The notes under the pieces: generated by a model
Databases searched by the model: none
Seen by the model: the letters and a program-made list of their open reading frames with translations, nothing else
Told to the model about the DNA's origin: nothing
Shown here: positions 53,357 to 62,304 of the stretch, piece after piece
Numbering within the stretch: position 1 is the stretch's first letter
How the letters are laid out: each line of letters begins with the position of its first letter
Assembly (NCBI RefSeq): GCF_050920705.1
Contig: NZ_CP154799.1
Span: 2,852,001 to 2,916,000, forward strand
Direction: 5' to 3'
Length of the DNA stretch: 64,000 nucleotides
DNA from: Regnicoccus_A sp014224355
GTDB taxonomy: Bacteria; Cyanobacteriota; Cyanobacteriia; PCC-6307; Cyanobiaceae
Made by a program: the position numbers and the translations under genes

Positions 53357-53929
53357 ATGGCCGTGATCGAACGCGTTCCCAGCGTCATCTTCCACACCCG
53401 CGTGCGGGATGAAGCGGTGCCGGGCCCCAATCCCTTCCGCTGGCAGGACCTCAGCACCGACGAGATCTTCGCCGGCAAGAAAGTGGTGGTGTTCTCCCTG
53501 CCAGGAGCCTTCACCCCCACCTGCTCCTCCAATCACCTGCCCCGCTACGAGGAGCTCTACGACCAGTTCAAGGCCGCCGGCGTTGATCAGATCATCTGCA
53601 TCTCCGTCAATGATGCCTTCGTGATGTACCAGTGGGGCAAGCAGGTGGGCGCCAACCACGTGTTCCTGCTGCCTGATGGCAATGCCGAATTCACCCGCAA
53701 GATGGGGATGCTGGTCGACAAATCGAACCTGGGCTTCGGACCGCGTTCCTGGCGTTATTCGATGCTGGTGGATGACGGCCGGATCGAGAAGGTGTTCATC
53801 GAACCCGGCTTCGACGACAACTGCCCGGTGGACCCCTTCGAGGTCTCCGACGCCGACACGATGCTGGCTTATCTCAAGGGCACGCAATCCGCCGGAGTGA
53901 GCGAGCCCTCGCGCGCCTTCGTGGGCTGA
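53357..53929 (+). CDS. Atypical 2-Cys / type II peroxiredoxin
   Basis: 190 residues from ATG 53357. The peroxidatic Cys is in FSLPGAFTPTCSSNHLPRY. Other marks are GVDQIICISVNDAFVMYQWG and NLGFGPRSWRYSMLVDDG. It reduces peroxides with glutathione or a thioredoxin-like partner. It lies 60 bases after the sulfur operon and may share oxidative-stress roles. Confidence 0.9.
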   Translation: MAVIERVPSVIFHTRVRDEAVPGPNPFRWQDLSTDEIFAGKKVVVFSLPGAFTPTCSSNHLPRYEELYDQFKAAGVDQIICISVNDAFVMYQWGKQVGANHVFLLPDGNAEFTRKMGMLVDKSNLGFGPRSWRYSMLVDDGRIEKVFIEPGFDDNCPVDPFEVSDADTMLAYLKGTQSAGVSEPSRAFVG

Positions 53930-53930
53930 G

Positions 53931-55485
53931 TCAGAGGCCGGGGTGTCCCCGCAGGCTCAGCAGGAGCTTGCGGGGATCAAACAGCTGGTAAGCCAGGATC
54001 TTGATGCGGTCGTTGAGCACGAAGCAGATCAGGCTGTACCCCCAGACCACCAGGGCCCAGGTCCAGCCCAGGGGCACCATGAACAGGCCATACACCGCCA
54101 GAAGTGTGGCCAGCACCTGGGTGGAGACCACCGCTGTGGTCAGGATCGGGGCAGGACGCGATTTCCAGAAGGGTCCTCGCGTGCGAACGGCGAACACCGT
54201 CAGATGTCCTGCCACCGACAACTTCAGGTACAGCAGGGTCTGCACCATGTCCCGATTCAGCTCCAGAATCCTCTGCGCGAGATAGAACAACCCGAAGGAT
54301 TCCGCCACTCCAAGCACACCGAGCACGCTGGCCGCACCAAGAACAACAGGCATGTTCCATCGAGAGTGTGGTGAACAGCAGAACACGGATTGTTTCGGCA
54401 ACGCGGTAGATGGCGTAATAGAACCACTGCCCCCGGCATCCGTGCGCGCCACCCCGAGTGCGCGAAAGCCACGGTCGGCAAAGGAATGGCTCACGGCCTC
54501 CACCTCGGCAGTGAGGGCAGGGTCGTGACCCACCAACGACAGGATCACCTGAGGAGCCCCCTTGCTGACCTGGAATCGCTCCCCAGAAGCCGTGATCAGC
54601 CTGGCTTCCGTGCGTTTGCTGACAGGGTCGAAGGGGATGAACTGCTCAAGCACAGCGGTTGGATGCACGCCCTGGTGGGTCCGCCGAATTGAGGACCACC
54701 AGATCGATGGAATCCTGGCTTTCCCACCTGGAGGCCAGGGCAGCGGCTTCCATGATCTGAGCGGCCGTGCAGGATCCGAAGCAGAACGGTGGGCCTGCGG
54801 AGAGCTGGTTGCGGGTCAGGGTGTCGGTCTTGTCCGAGCAGAGCACGGCGGGCATGGCCACCGGGATGGAGGCCACGGTGAGCACGAGCGAGAACTGCAG
54901 GATCGTGATCAGGCTCTGGTGGCGGAAGATCCCCACCATCAGGATCACGAGAACCAGAACCAGGGCCATGGCGATCAGGTAATCGCCGATCTTGAGGACG
55001 GCCTGCTGGAAGTGGCTGATCCCCTGGGAGGCCTGCACCAGCGCATCGGCTGGAACGATGTCGCCGGAGCGCAGAAGAATGAGATCGCCAGGCACCAGCT
55101 CCCTGGCGGGGATGGTGTTCCACTGTCCGTCACGTTTCACCCGGGCCAGCGGAGCCAGCTGGGATCTCAGCGCCTCGATGGCATGGCCGGGCTGGTGCTC
55201 CACCCAGAAGCCCACCAGCGCATTGAGTGCCGGCAGAGTGGTGATGATGCCGAAATCGGCCCAGTCGCGCACGAGCGCCGCGAGCAGCGCCGCAGCCTCG
55301 ATCATCCAGGGGATGGGGCCCCAGAGGTGCTCCAGCAGCTGACTCCAGGCACCCCGTTTCGCTTCCGGCAGGGTGTTGGGGCCATGGCGCTGAAGCCGCT
55401 GACGAGCCTCCTCGCCACTCAGACCATGCAGGCCTGTTCGCAGCTGGTCCTGAGCTTCAGCCAGCGTGGTCGGAACACCAGCCAT
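53931..55485 (-). pseudogene. Plasma-membrane-type proton-efflux P-type ATPase, decayed
   Basis: The N-terminal part (GLSGEEARQRLQRHGPNTLP, GPIPWMIEAAALLAALVRDW, ELVPGDLILLRSGDIVPADA) and the C-terminal part (FIPFDPVSKRTEARLITASG, and membrane helices to LLSLRGHPGL) are recognisable. Several blocks are missing: the TGES loop, the helices before the phosphorylation site, and the GDGVNDAPAL hinge. The phosphorylation motif reads CSDKTDTLT instead of CSDKTGTLT. The two parts are in different frames around 54.65 kb. Confidence 0.85.
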
Positions 55486-55536
55486 GGGACTTCGCAGGAG
55501 ATCCCACAGGCTTAGCCCCGGATGGGAGGTGTCGCT

Positions 55537-55776
55537 TCAGCGAGCGCAACTGGACGACTGGTTGACCTGGGACTGGACCGCACAGACCAGCGTGGCCACA
55601 GCTCCGGCCTCAAAGGCCACAGCCTGCTCAGGGCGGGTTGTGGCCGGAAGGGCATGCAGCCGTTCTCGGATGTGGGCCAGGGCCGCGAGCACGGAAGCCT
55701 CCTGCTCGAGCACATCCTGGGCACACCAATCGGAGAGGCGATCAGCGGCACTGCCGGCATACACCGGGCAATTCAC
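55537..55776 (-). CDS. Small hypothetical protein
   Basis: 79 residues from GTG 55776 (no ATG in frame). Helical: SAADRLSDWCAQDVLEQEAS, then VLAALAHIRERLHALPA and a Cys-containing tail. Codon use looks genuine. It lies between the decayed ATPase and the Nif11-like gene on the same strand. Function unknown. Confidence 0.35.
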   Translation of the reverse strand: MNCPVYAGSAADRLSDWCAQDVLEQEASVLAALAHIRERLHALPATTRPEQAVAFEAGAVATLVCAVQSQVNQSSSCAR

Positions 55777-55913
55777 CGGAACCTCTTCATTGTCTGAATG
55801 AAGAGGCCCTGACCATGAAGCCCCTGGCGGCGCGAGGCCTGAGGAAGCCGGCATCGAGGCCGTCAGGGGGGGACTGGACTGGCCATGGAACTGCAGCGAC
55901 GGGACACGGCTTC

Positions 55914-56171
55914 TCAACCACGCCAGGTGGGCAGTCCATGGCGGCCGCGGTTACGCCAGAGAGCTTCCGCGCTCACGTGCAGACCATGCTGACGGGCCAG
56001 GCTGGCGGCCGCATGGGTGGAGCCTGTGTGCTTGAGGGCCCGGGCAAAGGCCGGATCCCGCATGGCCAGCTCCTGCAGGGCATGGAGAGCCTCCATCGCC
56101 TCATGAACCTGACCGGACGCGGCTGCCATGCTGACGACCGCCGGGGAATCCATTGTGGTGGCGTTCATCAT
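55914..56171 (-). CDS. Nif11-like small peptide
   Basis: 85 residues from ATG 56171, with an AGAGGT ribosome site just upstream. The body EAMEALHALQELAMRDPAFA, then ALKHTGSTHAAASLARQHGL and VSAEALWR has the helical pattern of Nif11 leader peptides of natural-product precursors. The C-terminal tail (RNRGRHGLPTWRG) lacks Cys and Ser/Thr clusters, so it would not be a lanthipeptide core. No LanM-like or transport gene is nearby. It may instead be a free-standing Nif11-domain protein. Confidence 0.5.
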   Translation of the reverse strand: MMNATTMDSPAVVSMAAASGQVHEAMEALHALQELAMRDPAFARALKHTGSTHAAASLARQHGLHVSAEALWRNRGRHGLPTWRG

Positions 56172-56507
56172 GATGACCTCTGTTGGTTGATGCCTTCAGG
56201 CTAATCACAAAAAGGCACACTCAGACCAGCATTCATGCTTATCTTTGAACCAGATCGCCCGAATCCAGCCAGAATCAGGCCCAGCGCAGAGAACAGGATC
56301 GCAGCCCTTCTGTTTCAGGCAAGATCAACCATAAAACGATTGACCATGCCCCATGATGATAGGTTAATCGAAGCGAGCAGAATCATCCCGCCGGTCAGCT
56401 GAATCTTGACCTCCAGCCCCCTGCCCTTGCCACCAACCATCGGCAGGGCCCCTGGCAGGAGCTCGAGGACTGGAGCAAGCTGGGACTCACTGGATCAGCC
56501 AGCACCG
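56172..56507. other. Gene-free stretch
   Basis: Divergent upstream region of the Nif11-like gene and the following membrane-protein gene. AT-richer than its surroundings. Nothing else that I can support. Confidence 0.4.
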
Positions 56508-57029
56508 ATGACCCGTGAACGCGACCCCTTCCGCATTCCCCGCGCCGGCTGGGAAGCTGCTCCCCTGGCGGGGCTGGCCTCGATCGACCTCAACCAGAAC
56601 GGCGGGGCCTTCAGCGGACGGGAGTTCTTCTCCGAATCCACTGTGGGTGGGATCGTCTGCTACGCCGCCTACCAGGCACTGCTCACGGCCCTGCGCACCG
56701 AGGCCCTGCGCAAGCGGGGCGAACTCGACCGCCTTACCCAGGTGCGCCTGGTGCTGAGCACCAGCCTGGAATCCGCCAAGGCCGGCGTGGCGGTCGGCGC
56801 CGTGCTCTCGGTGGTGCTGCTGGTGTTCCCCTGGCTCACGGTTCCCCTCTCGCTGATGGGGGTGGTGGGCACCGCCAAGGCCTCTCTCGATCTCTTCCAC
56901 GCCTTCTGGGATGGCCTCGACGACGAGCAGAAACTGCAGGTCACGGTGGCGGCCCATGAGGCCGGCATCAGCCTCAGCGGCTTCTTCCGCAACGACGGCG
57001 AGGGCCTGGGCAGCTCCGCCGTGGGCTGA
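56508..57029 (+). CDS. Hypothetical membrane protein
   Basis: 173 residues from ATG 56508 (MTRERDPFRIPRAGWEAA). Two hydrophobic helices lie back to back (AKAGVAVGAVLSVVLLVFPW and LTVPLSLMGVVGTAK), after a helical segment (AAYQALLTALRTEALRKRGE). The C-terminus is soluble. Family not recognised. Confidence 0.6.
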   Translation: MTRERDPFRIPRAGWEAAPLAGLASIDLNQNGGAFSGREFFSESTVGGIVCYAAYQALLTALRTEALRKRGELDRLTQVRLVLSTSLESAKAGVAVGAVLSVVLLVFPWLTVPLSLMGVVGTAKASLDLFHAFWDGLDDEQKLQVTVAAHEAGISLSGFFRNDGEGLGSSAVG

Positions 57030-57326
57030 GCGAAAGGAGGCCACCCAACAACCGACCACAACCTGGACCCTGCGATTCAGCCGGTTGCCCGCTCAAGCCA
57101 GCCGAAGCCAGGGCAACAAAATGGAAGAGCGCCCATGACGGGACCAGTTGACCATTGACTTTGTCGGGTCATCATAATTTCATTCAGAAATACTCTTTTT
57201 TTGGCAGCGATTCAACCCGCTGAAGAATCCTGCTCTTGCCGTCTAATACCTCCCATCCCAGAATAACCAGGGGAGCGCACCCGCCCTGACCTGCCTTGCC
57301 ATCATGGCCCAAGACCTTCGACTGTT
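57030..57326. other. Gene-free stretch
   Basis: About 300 bases, with an AT-rich part near 57170-57210. No gene or clear hairpin. Confidence 0.35.
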
Positions 57327-58244
57327 ATGACTGTTGAACCCCTTCCAACTATCCTGCTGAAGGTCTTTGGCCCACCGCTAGGCACTGCACTCGCAGGGCT
57401 GGCAGCAGAGATCATTCGCAAGAGGCTGTCGATCGGGCGCGTTGAGGAAAACAGCAAACGGCTTCATGCCATAAGAGAATTGATAGAGGCAGAAACACTT
57501 GAACTATCGGCTGCCGAGAAGTCTGCCCTCCAAGACGAGGCAGCACTCATCGCCAGGTCGCTGCTGATCTTGCGCAGAAGAGCTGCTTCTCTGAAGAGCA
57601 CTGCCGATACCATTCAAGACTGGAGTCATCAGCCTGTCTTCCGCAGGATTTTCACACTCCCTCGACCCAGGAGCTCCAAGGGCTGGATCGCATCAGCGAC
57701 ATGCCTGGCCTTTCTCTACTGGACTGTATTCACGGCCTTTACAATCGCGACAGAGCTTGACGACATAGTCGGAGCAGATTTCTTGCTCTTTTTATTGTTA
57801 GTCTTTACGACAGCCATTATTCCGCTTGCACTCGCGCTCATGGCAAGGGATCGTGCCACACGCTCAGCCCAGGTCAGAACATCTGGATCCAGGCGGCAAG
57901 GTCGCCAGCTCCTGTTTCGAGCTTTCACGATTCCAAGGCCCAGAGGCCCGTCGGAATTCAGGGCTGCCATCATCTGGGCCCTATGCTCGCTTTGGCTGAT
58001 CGCATGGGTGCCGATCATACTTTTCACTCTTTTTCAAGTCGGCACTACGACCTGGCTCGATCTTTCGATTGATCCAAGCCAGCAAGGATGGATCCTGGTT
58101 CCTGGCTTGATCATTCTGGCCATCTTGGCAATGGCCACAATCATGGCAAGAGACTGTGCGCTTGACGATGCGAAAACAGTAGTGAGAGAAGAAACCATTG
58201 CCGCAAGCGACACCAGGAGTCGGAGTCCTTCATCCAAGGCCTGA
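57327..58244 (+). CDS. Hypothetical membrane protein with N-terminal coiled-coil region
   Basis: 305 residues from ATG 57327. A helical, charged region (about 30-95) is followed by four membrane segments in two pairs (ASATCLAFLYWTVFTAFTIA, FLLFLLLVFTTAIIPLALAL; AAIIWALCSLWLIAWVPIIL, GWILVPGLIILAILAMATIM). The two halves share the phrase FTLPRPRSS / FTIPRPRGP before each pair, suggesting an internal duplication. No known family. Confidence 0.6.
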   Translation: MTVEPLPTILLKVFGPPLGTALAGLAAEIIRKRLSIGRVEENSKRLHAIRELIEAETLELSAAEKSALQDEAALIARSLLILRRRAASLKSTADTIQDWSHQPVFRRIFTLPRPRSSKGWIASATCLAFLYWTVFTAFTIATELDDIVGADFLLFLLLVFTTAIIPLALALMARDRATRSAQVRTSGSRRQGRQLLFRAFTIPRPRGPSEFRAAIIWALCSLWLIAWVPIILFTLFQVGTTTWLDLSIDPSQQGWILVPGLIILAILAMATIMARDCALDDAKTVVREETIAASDTRSRSPSSKA

Positions 58245-58362
58245 CTGGCAGGTCTGACCGCTATCTGCGACACGCCAGGGCTCAGTGGCAGTCGGAAAGG
58301 TTATTGACCTCTCAGCAGTGGTCAGGATGGGACGCCAGACAAAGGGCCTCTGATCACAGGCC

Positions 58363-59342
58363 TCAACAGGCCGCCCCACGACGCACCGCTCCAGGAGTCA
58401 GGCCGATGGTCTTCTTGAAGGCACGATTGAAGGCCGCCTCGGAGTTGTAGCCAAGCTTCTCGGCGAGATCAGCCACGGACCCCGAGTCCTGTTTCAACAG
58501 CTGAACGGCCACCTGCATGCGCCAGGTTCTCAGATAATGCATTGGAGGCTCCCCCATCAGGTTGAGGAAGCGTGCGGCAAAGGCGGAGCGGGACATGCCT
58601 GTGGCCTGGGCAATCGTTGCCACGGACCAGGGTTGGAAGGGATCGTGATGGAGCAGGGTCAACGACCGACCGATCAGGGGATCTCGCATGGCGGCGAGCC
58701 AGGCTGTTCGCGGCAGATCCGACCTCTCCAGCCAGGACCTGATTGCCTGGATCACCAGGATGTCGGACACCCGGGTGATCACAGCGTCTCCCCCTGGCCG
58801 CATGGCTCGGACTTCATCCACCATGAGCGCGATCGTGGTGTGGATCCAGGGGTTGGTGGGATCGGCAGCCTCGATGGTCATCACGGGGGGTAGCTGGTCG
58901 ATCAGCCTCTGCGCCAGGGGCTCCTCGAAGTGCACGGCCCCGCAGACCATGGCGGTTTCCGCCCCTCCCCCCCGTGATGCAGCACCTCGTAGCGCTCGCC
59001 GAGTTCCTGCCTCGGCAGATCGAACAGGGCCGCAACGGGAGCATCCGCTGCGCTGCGGAGCCGATGGCCCCGACCATGGGGAACCATCGCCACATCTCCC
59101 GCCCGCAAGGCCATGGGCTCGGCGCCCTCGACCTCCAGCCGGCAGGAGCCTGAGGCGAGGATGTGAAACATCAGCGTCCCCGGCATCGGGGGGAGGTCCA
59201 GGCCCCAGGGCTCGCTGAACCTGGAGAGGCAGTAAAAGGTGCCGCGCATCCGCAGCCCATGCAGGGCCTCACCCAGGGGATCCACAGGACGGAAGGCCCG
59301 GACAAGGGAGCGAGGGCTTGCCAGGGGAGTGCTGGCCATCAC
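58363..59342 (-). pseudogene. AraC-family regulator with cupin sensor, single-base frameshift
   Basis: The N-terminal frame (start 59342) is a cupin-type sensor (FRPVDPLGEALHGLRMRG, LMFHILASGSCRLEVEGAEP). The C-terminal frame ends in an AraC HTH (WSVATIAQATGMSRSAFAAR, then LAEKLGYNSEAAFNRAFKK). They join at a run of seven C at 58967-58973. One extra base would restore HHGGGGAETAMVCGAVHFEE. It could be a sequence error, a recent mutation or slippage control. Divergent from the NmrA-like relic, a pairing common for this AraC type. Confidence 0.78.
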
Positions 59343-59475
59343 CAGGGCGCAGGAAGGAAACTCAGAGTAACGCTGAAATATTTGGACGAAAGAGCAAGAA
59401 ATACGGACTTGATGGCATTGAAGCTCTGTTCAGATCGCCATACGTTGGACGAGCAGGCCATCGCTTCGCCCCACC

Positions 59476-59690
59476 ATGTCCCACTCCAATCCTTCCCTCG
59501 ATCAGCCGATTCTCGTACTGGGCGGCACCGGGAAGACCGGCCGCCGCATCGTTGAACGCCTCCAGGCGCGCGGGTAGCCGGTGCGCCTCGGTTCGCGGGC
59601 TGCCTCGCCCCGTTTTGACTGGGAGGACCGCGGCACCTGGGCGCCCGCCCTGGCAGGAATCCAGGCGGCGTACCGGGACCTATCAGGGAA
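59476..59690 (+). pseudogene. NmrA/NAD(P)-binding oxidoreductase, truncated
   Basis: Starts MSHSNPSLDQPILVLGGTGK with the Rossmann motif GGTGKTGRRIVERLQARG, then has an in-frame TAG, then PVRLGSRAASPRFDWEDRGT and APALAGIQAAY before similarity ends. Only the first quarter of the gene remains. Confidence 0.72.
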
Positions 59691-59717
59691 GTTGTCCGCT
59701 CGGGGTGACTATCGACT

Positions 59718-59888
59718 ATCGACTTCCAGATTTATGCCCCAACATCCCTGTTCGAGGAGAAGTTTCTGGATCATCTCAACGCAGAATTGATCCAGGTTCT
59801 GCAGAACAGCGGTATTCCCCAGGTCACCACCACGGTTCGCCATGGTCCCACCGAGATCAAAACCTACCGCAGCAGTCTCTCTCCCTGA
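59718..59888 (+). pseudogene. Gene fragment of unknown origin
   Basis: A 56-codon stretch ending at a TGA, with protein-like composition (IDFQIYAPTSLFEEKFLDHL, then VLQNSGIPQVTTTVRHGP). It has no start and a stop lies just upstream. It might be the C-terminus of a mechanosensitive-channel-like protein, but I cannot confirm that. The following 59889-60177 holds no gene I can support. Confidence 0.35.
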
Positions 59889-60177
59889 GAGCAACTCTGA
59901 AAAACCCAGCCAAGCCGCGGGGCAATGGGCCTCTGCTCGCTGGCCAGGATTGGCGGGATGGGCGGATGAGCGTGCGTCGTGAAGATGCCGTAGCCCGTGC
60001 CCTGGAAGCTCACCGACTTGGCATAGGCACCGCGAAGGCAACGGAACCAGCGGGACCAGGGAGGAGGTCAGCAGCAGGGGGAGACAGGAGCGCATCGCGG
60101 GGCGTTCCGGGAGGAGATGGTCGTCATGCATGCTGCCCGAGCCCTGCAGAGGAGAGGGCGCCGCAGCCCCCCTGAGA

Positions 60178-60471
60178 TCAAAGGCGCACCCGGGTCACCT
60201 CCGCCTGAATGGGCCTGCGCTGGGTGCTGATGTCGATCGGGCTGCGGGTGAAGATCTCCACCCGGATGCCCAGCCGTGCCACCACCACCACGGCCCAGGC
60301 CAGCAGAGCGGCGATAACGACCGCCGCCACCGGCCAGAGCAGGGGCCGAAGGGGCAGGCAGGTGCTGACAGGCACGAAACCGGCCGCCGCCAGCAGATGG
60401 TTGAGCAGCAGGCCCATGACGGCACCCCCAACCAAAAGGGCCAGCGATCGGGGTTGGAGGAGAGCAGGCAT
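60178..60471 (-). CDS. Small two-helix membrane protein
   Basis: 97 residues from ATG 60471 (MPALLQPRSLALLVGGAVMG). Two membrane helices are visible (LALLVGGAVMGLLLNHLLAA and PVAAVVIAALLAWAVVVVAR), followed by a short soluble tail. It could start further upstream at TTG 60513. Function unknown. Confidence 0.5.
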   Translation of the reverse strand: MPALLQPRSLALLVGGAVMGLLLNHLLAAAGFVPVSTCLPLRPLLWPVAAVVIAALLAWAVVVVARLGIRVEIFTRSPIDISTQRRPIQAEVTRVRL

Positions 60472-60549
60472 CAGACCACGGGCCCAGGGGGCTTCGGGGG
60501 ACAGAGGCCTCAACCTATGGGCTCGGCAGCTCCTCGAGGATGGCGATTC

Positions 60550-61560
60550 CTAGGTGAGCAGGGAGCCCTCCGCGAATGGGTCTCCCAGCACGAGCGACCG
60601 CAGGTTCGCCCCGGTGATGCGAGCAATGTCGCTGAGGGCTTCATGGGTGAGAAACGCCTGGTGGGCCGTGATCAGCACATTCGGAAAGGTGAGCATCCGC
60701 GCCAACAGATCATCCTGCAAGACTGTCCCGGAAAGATCTTCAAAAAACACACCTTCTTCCTCCTCGTAGACATCCAGAGCCACCCCACCCAGGCGTCCGG
60801 TTTTCAAGGCTTCGAGCAGGGCCACGGTGTCGATCAGACCACCCCGGCTCACATTCACAAGGATCACACCGGGCTTCATGCAGTCGATGGTTTCTCGGCG
60901 GATGATGTGATGGGTTTCGGGCGTCAGCGGAACATGGAGGGAGATCACATCGCTGAGACTGGACAGGGTGATCGGATCCACATAGGTGATGCCCTCCCGT
61001 GAGGCCCAGGCCGCATCGGGATAGGGGTCGTAGGCCACAACCACCATGCCGAAGCCCCGCAGGATCCTGGCCAGGATGCGCCCGATCTTTCCCGTTCCCA
61101 CAATGCCGGCCGTCCTGCCATTGAGATCAAAGCCCACCAGGCCCTGCAGGGAGAAATTGTGGTCCCGCACCCGGTTGAACGACCGGTGCACCTGGCGATT
61201 CAGGGTCAGCAGCAACGCCACGGCATGCTCGGCCACAGCATTGGGTGAGTAGAGGGGCACACGGGTCACGGCAATGCCGAGATCACGGGCCGCCTCGAGG
61301 TCCACGTTGTTGAACCCCGTGCATCGCAGGGCCACCAGCTCGATGCCCTGGCTGGCCAAGGATGCAAGGCAGTCCTTGTCAATCACGTCATTGACAAACA
61401 CACAGACAGCACGCGCCCCATCGGCGGTACCCGCCGTATCGACACTCAGACGAAAATTCAGAAATCGCAGGTCCACGCCGGGGCCCGCCGCCGCCGGCAG
61501 ATGCAGCAGGTCGTAGGGCTTTGTGTCATAGACAGCCACAGAGCAAGGCGTCCTCTGCAT
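60550..61560 (-). CDS. ldhA: D-lactate dehydrogenase (2-hydroxyacid dehydrogenase)
   Basis: 336 residues from ATG 61560. The NAD site is GRTAGIVGTGKIGRILARIL. The catalytic Arg is in VNVSRGGLIDT, Glu in LDVYEEEEGVFFEDLSG and His in TAHQAFLTHEAL. EEEEGVFFEDLSG is a strong mark of fermentative D-LDH. It reduces pyruvate to D-lactate, regenerating NAD when oxygen is low. Confidence 0.9.
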   Translation of the reverse strand: MQRTPCSVAVYDTKPYDLLHLPAAAGPGVDLRFLNFRLSVDTAGTADGARAVCVFVNDVIDKDCLASLASQGIELVALRCTGFNNVDLEAARDLGIAVTRVPLYSPNAVAEHAVALLLTLNRQVHRSFNRVRDHNFSLQGLVGFDLNGRTAGIVGTGKIGRILARILRGFGMVVVAYDPYPDAAWASREGITYVDPITLSSLSDVISLHVPLTPETHHIIRRETIDCMKPGVILVNVSRGGLIDTVALLEALKTGRLGGVALDVYEEEEGVFFEDLSGTVLQDDLLARMLTFPNVLITAHQAFLTHEALSDIARITGANLRSLVLGDPFAEGSLLT

Positions 61561-61647
61561 GAAGGTTGCGGACTGCAGCTTGAACCTGACGGCAGCACCC
61601 TAGCTGTGGAGTCGTGAACCGCACGCTGCTTGCGAGGGCAGGTCGGC

Positions 61648-61977
61648 TCAGAACTGGGTGGAACGCCCCGGCTTGGACGTCACCTGGCGGGTGCCGCCGG
61701 AAAGATCGGGAAGCCCGTCGCTGTTGAGGTCCTCCACTTCGGCACCGACCACACGCCCCTCGAGCGTCTCCTGGATGGACGGGAAGGCCTTGTCGCCACG
61801 GCGGGCCTTGACATTGAGTTGCTGGATCGATCCTTCACCGCTGGCCGTCACAGCGATGCTGACACCCTGCAGGCTGAGGTTGCTGCGAAACAGAGCCGAT
61901 CCGATGGCCCACGGCCCGAGGCTCCCGATCCGGTTGTGGTGCAATCGCATGGCGAGTATTCGCGTTGCCTTGACCAT
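61648..61977 (-). CDS. Small protein with VEDLNSDGLPDL motif, probably a fragment
   Basis: 109 residues from ATG 61977. It contains VSIAVTASGEGSIQQLNVKA, FPSIQETLEGRVVGAEVEDL and NSDGLPDLS, like the start of secreted cyanobacterial proteins with a Ca-binding DxNxDGxxD turn. It ends soon after the motif, so it may be truncated. Confidence 0.4.
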   Translation of the reverse strand: MVKATRILAMRLHHNRIGSLGPWAIGSALFRSNLSLQGVSIAVTASGEGSIQQLNVKARRGDKAFPSIQETLEGRVVGAEVEDLNSDGLPDLSGGTRQVTSKPGRSTQF

Positions 61978-62144
61978 CATCGTCAGCGGCGGATTCCCGC
62001 ACCGACGCCCTTGCGCACTCCTTGGCGTCACAGCGCCTTGACGAAAAGGAAGGAGTCTAAAAAAACTACTCGAAGAGGACCCGCCGAGCATTCTGGCGAT
62101 TGCGATCCCCTCTCTCTGGGCTCAGCCTGTTGGGTTGTATTCAA

Positions 62145-62229
62145 CGGAGAGGGTGGGATTCGAACCCACGGAAGGTTGCCCTTCAAACGATTTCGAGTCG
62201 TTCGCTTTCGACCACTCAGCCACCTCTCC
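62145..62229 (-). tRNA. tRNA-Ser (CGA)
   Basis: 85 bases on the minus strand. Acceptor GGAGAGG pairs with CCTCTCC, anticodon stem AACGA/TCGTT encloses CTCGAAA (anticodon CGA), the variable arm is long (GAAGGGCAACCTTC), and the T arm has GGTTCGAATCC. Class II fold. Confidence 0.95.
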
Positions 62230-62304
62230 AGGGCCAACCTCCCGTGCCCGCAGACACCGGTGGATCAACCGGGCTCACTCTACGGATTCACCTGCACGGA
62301 ACCA

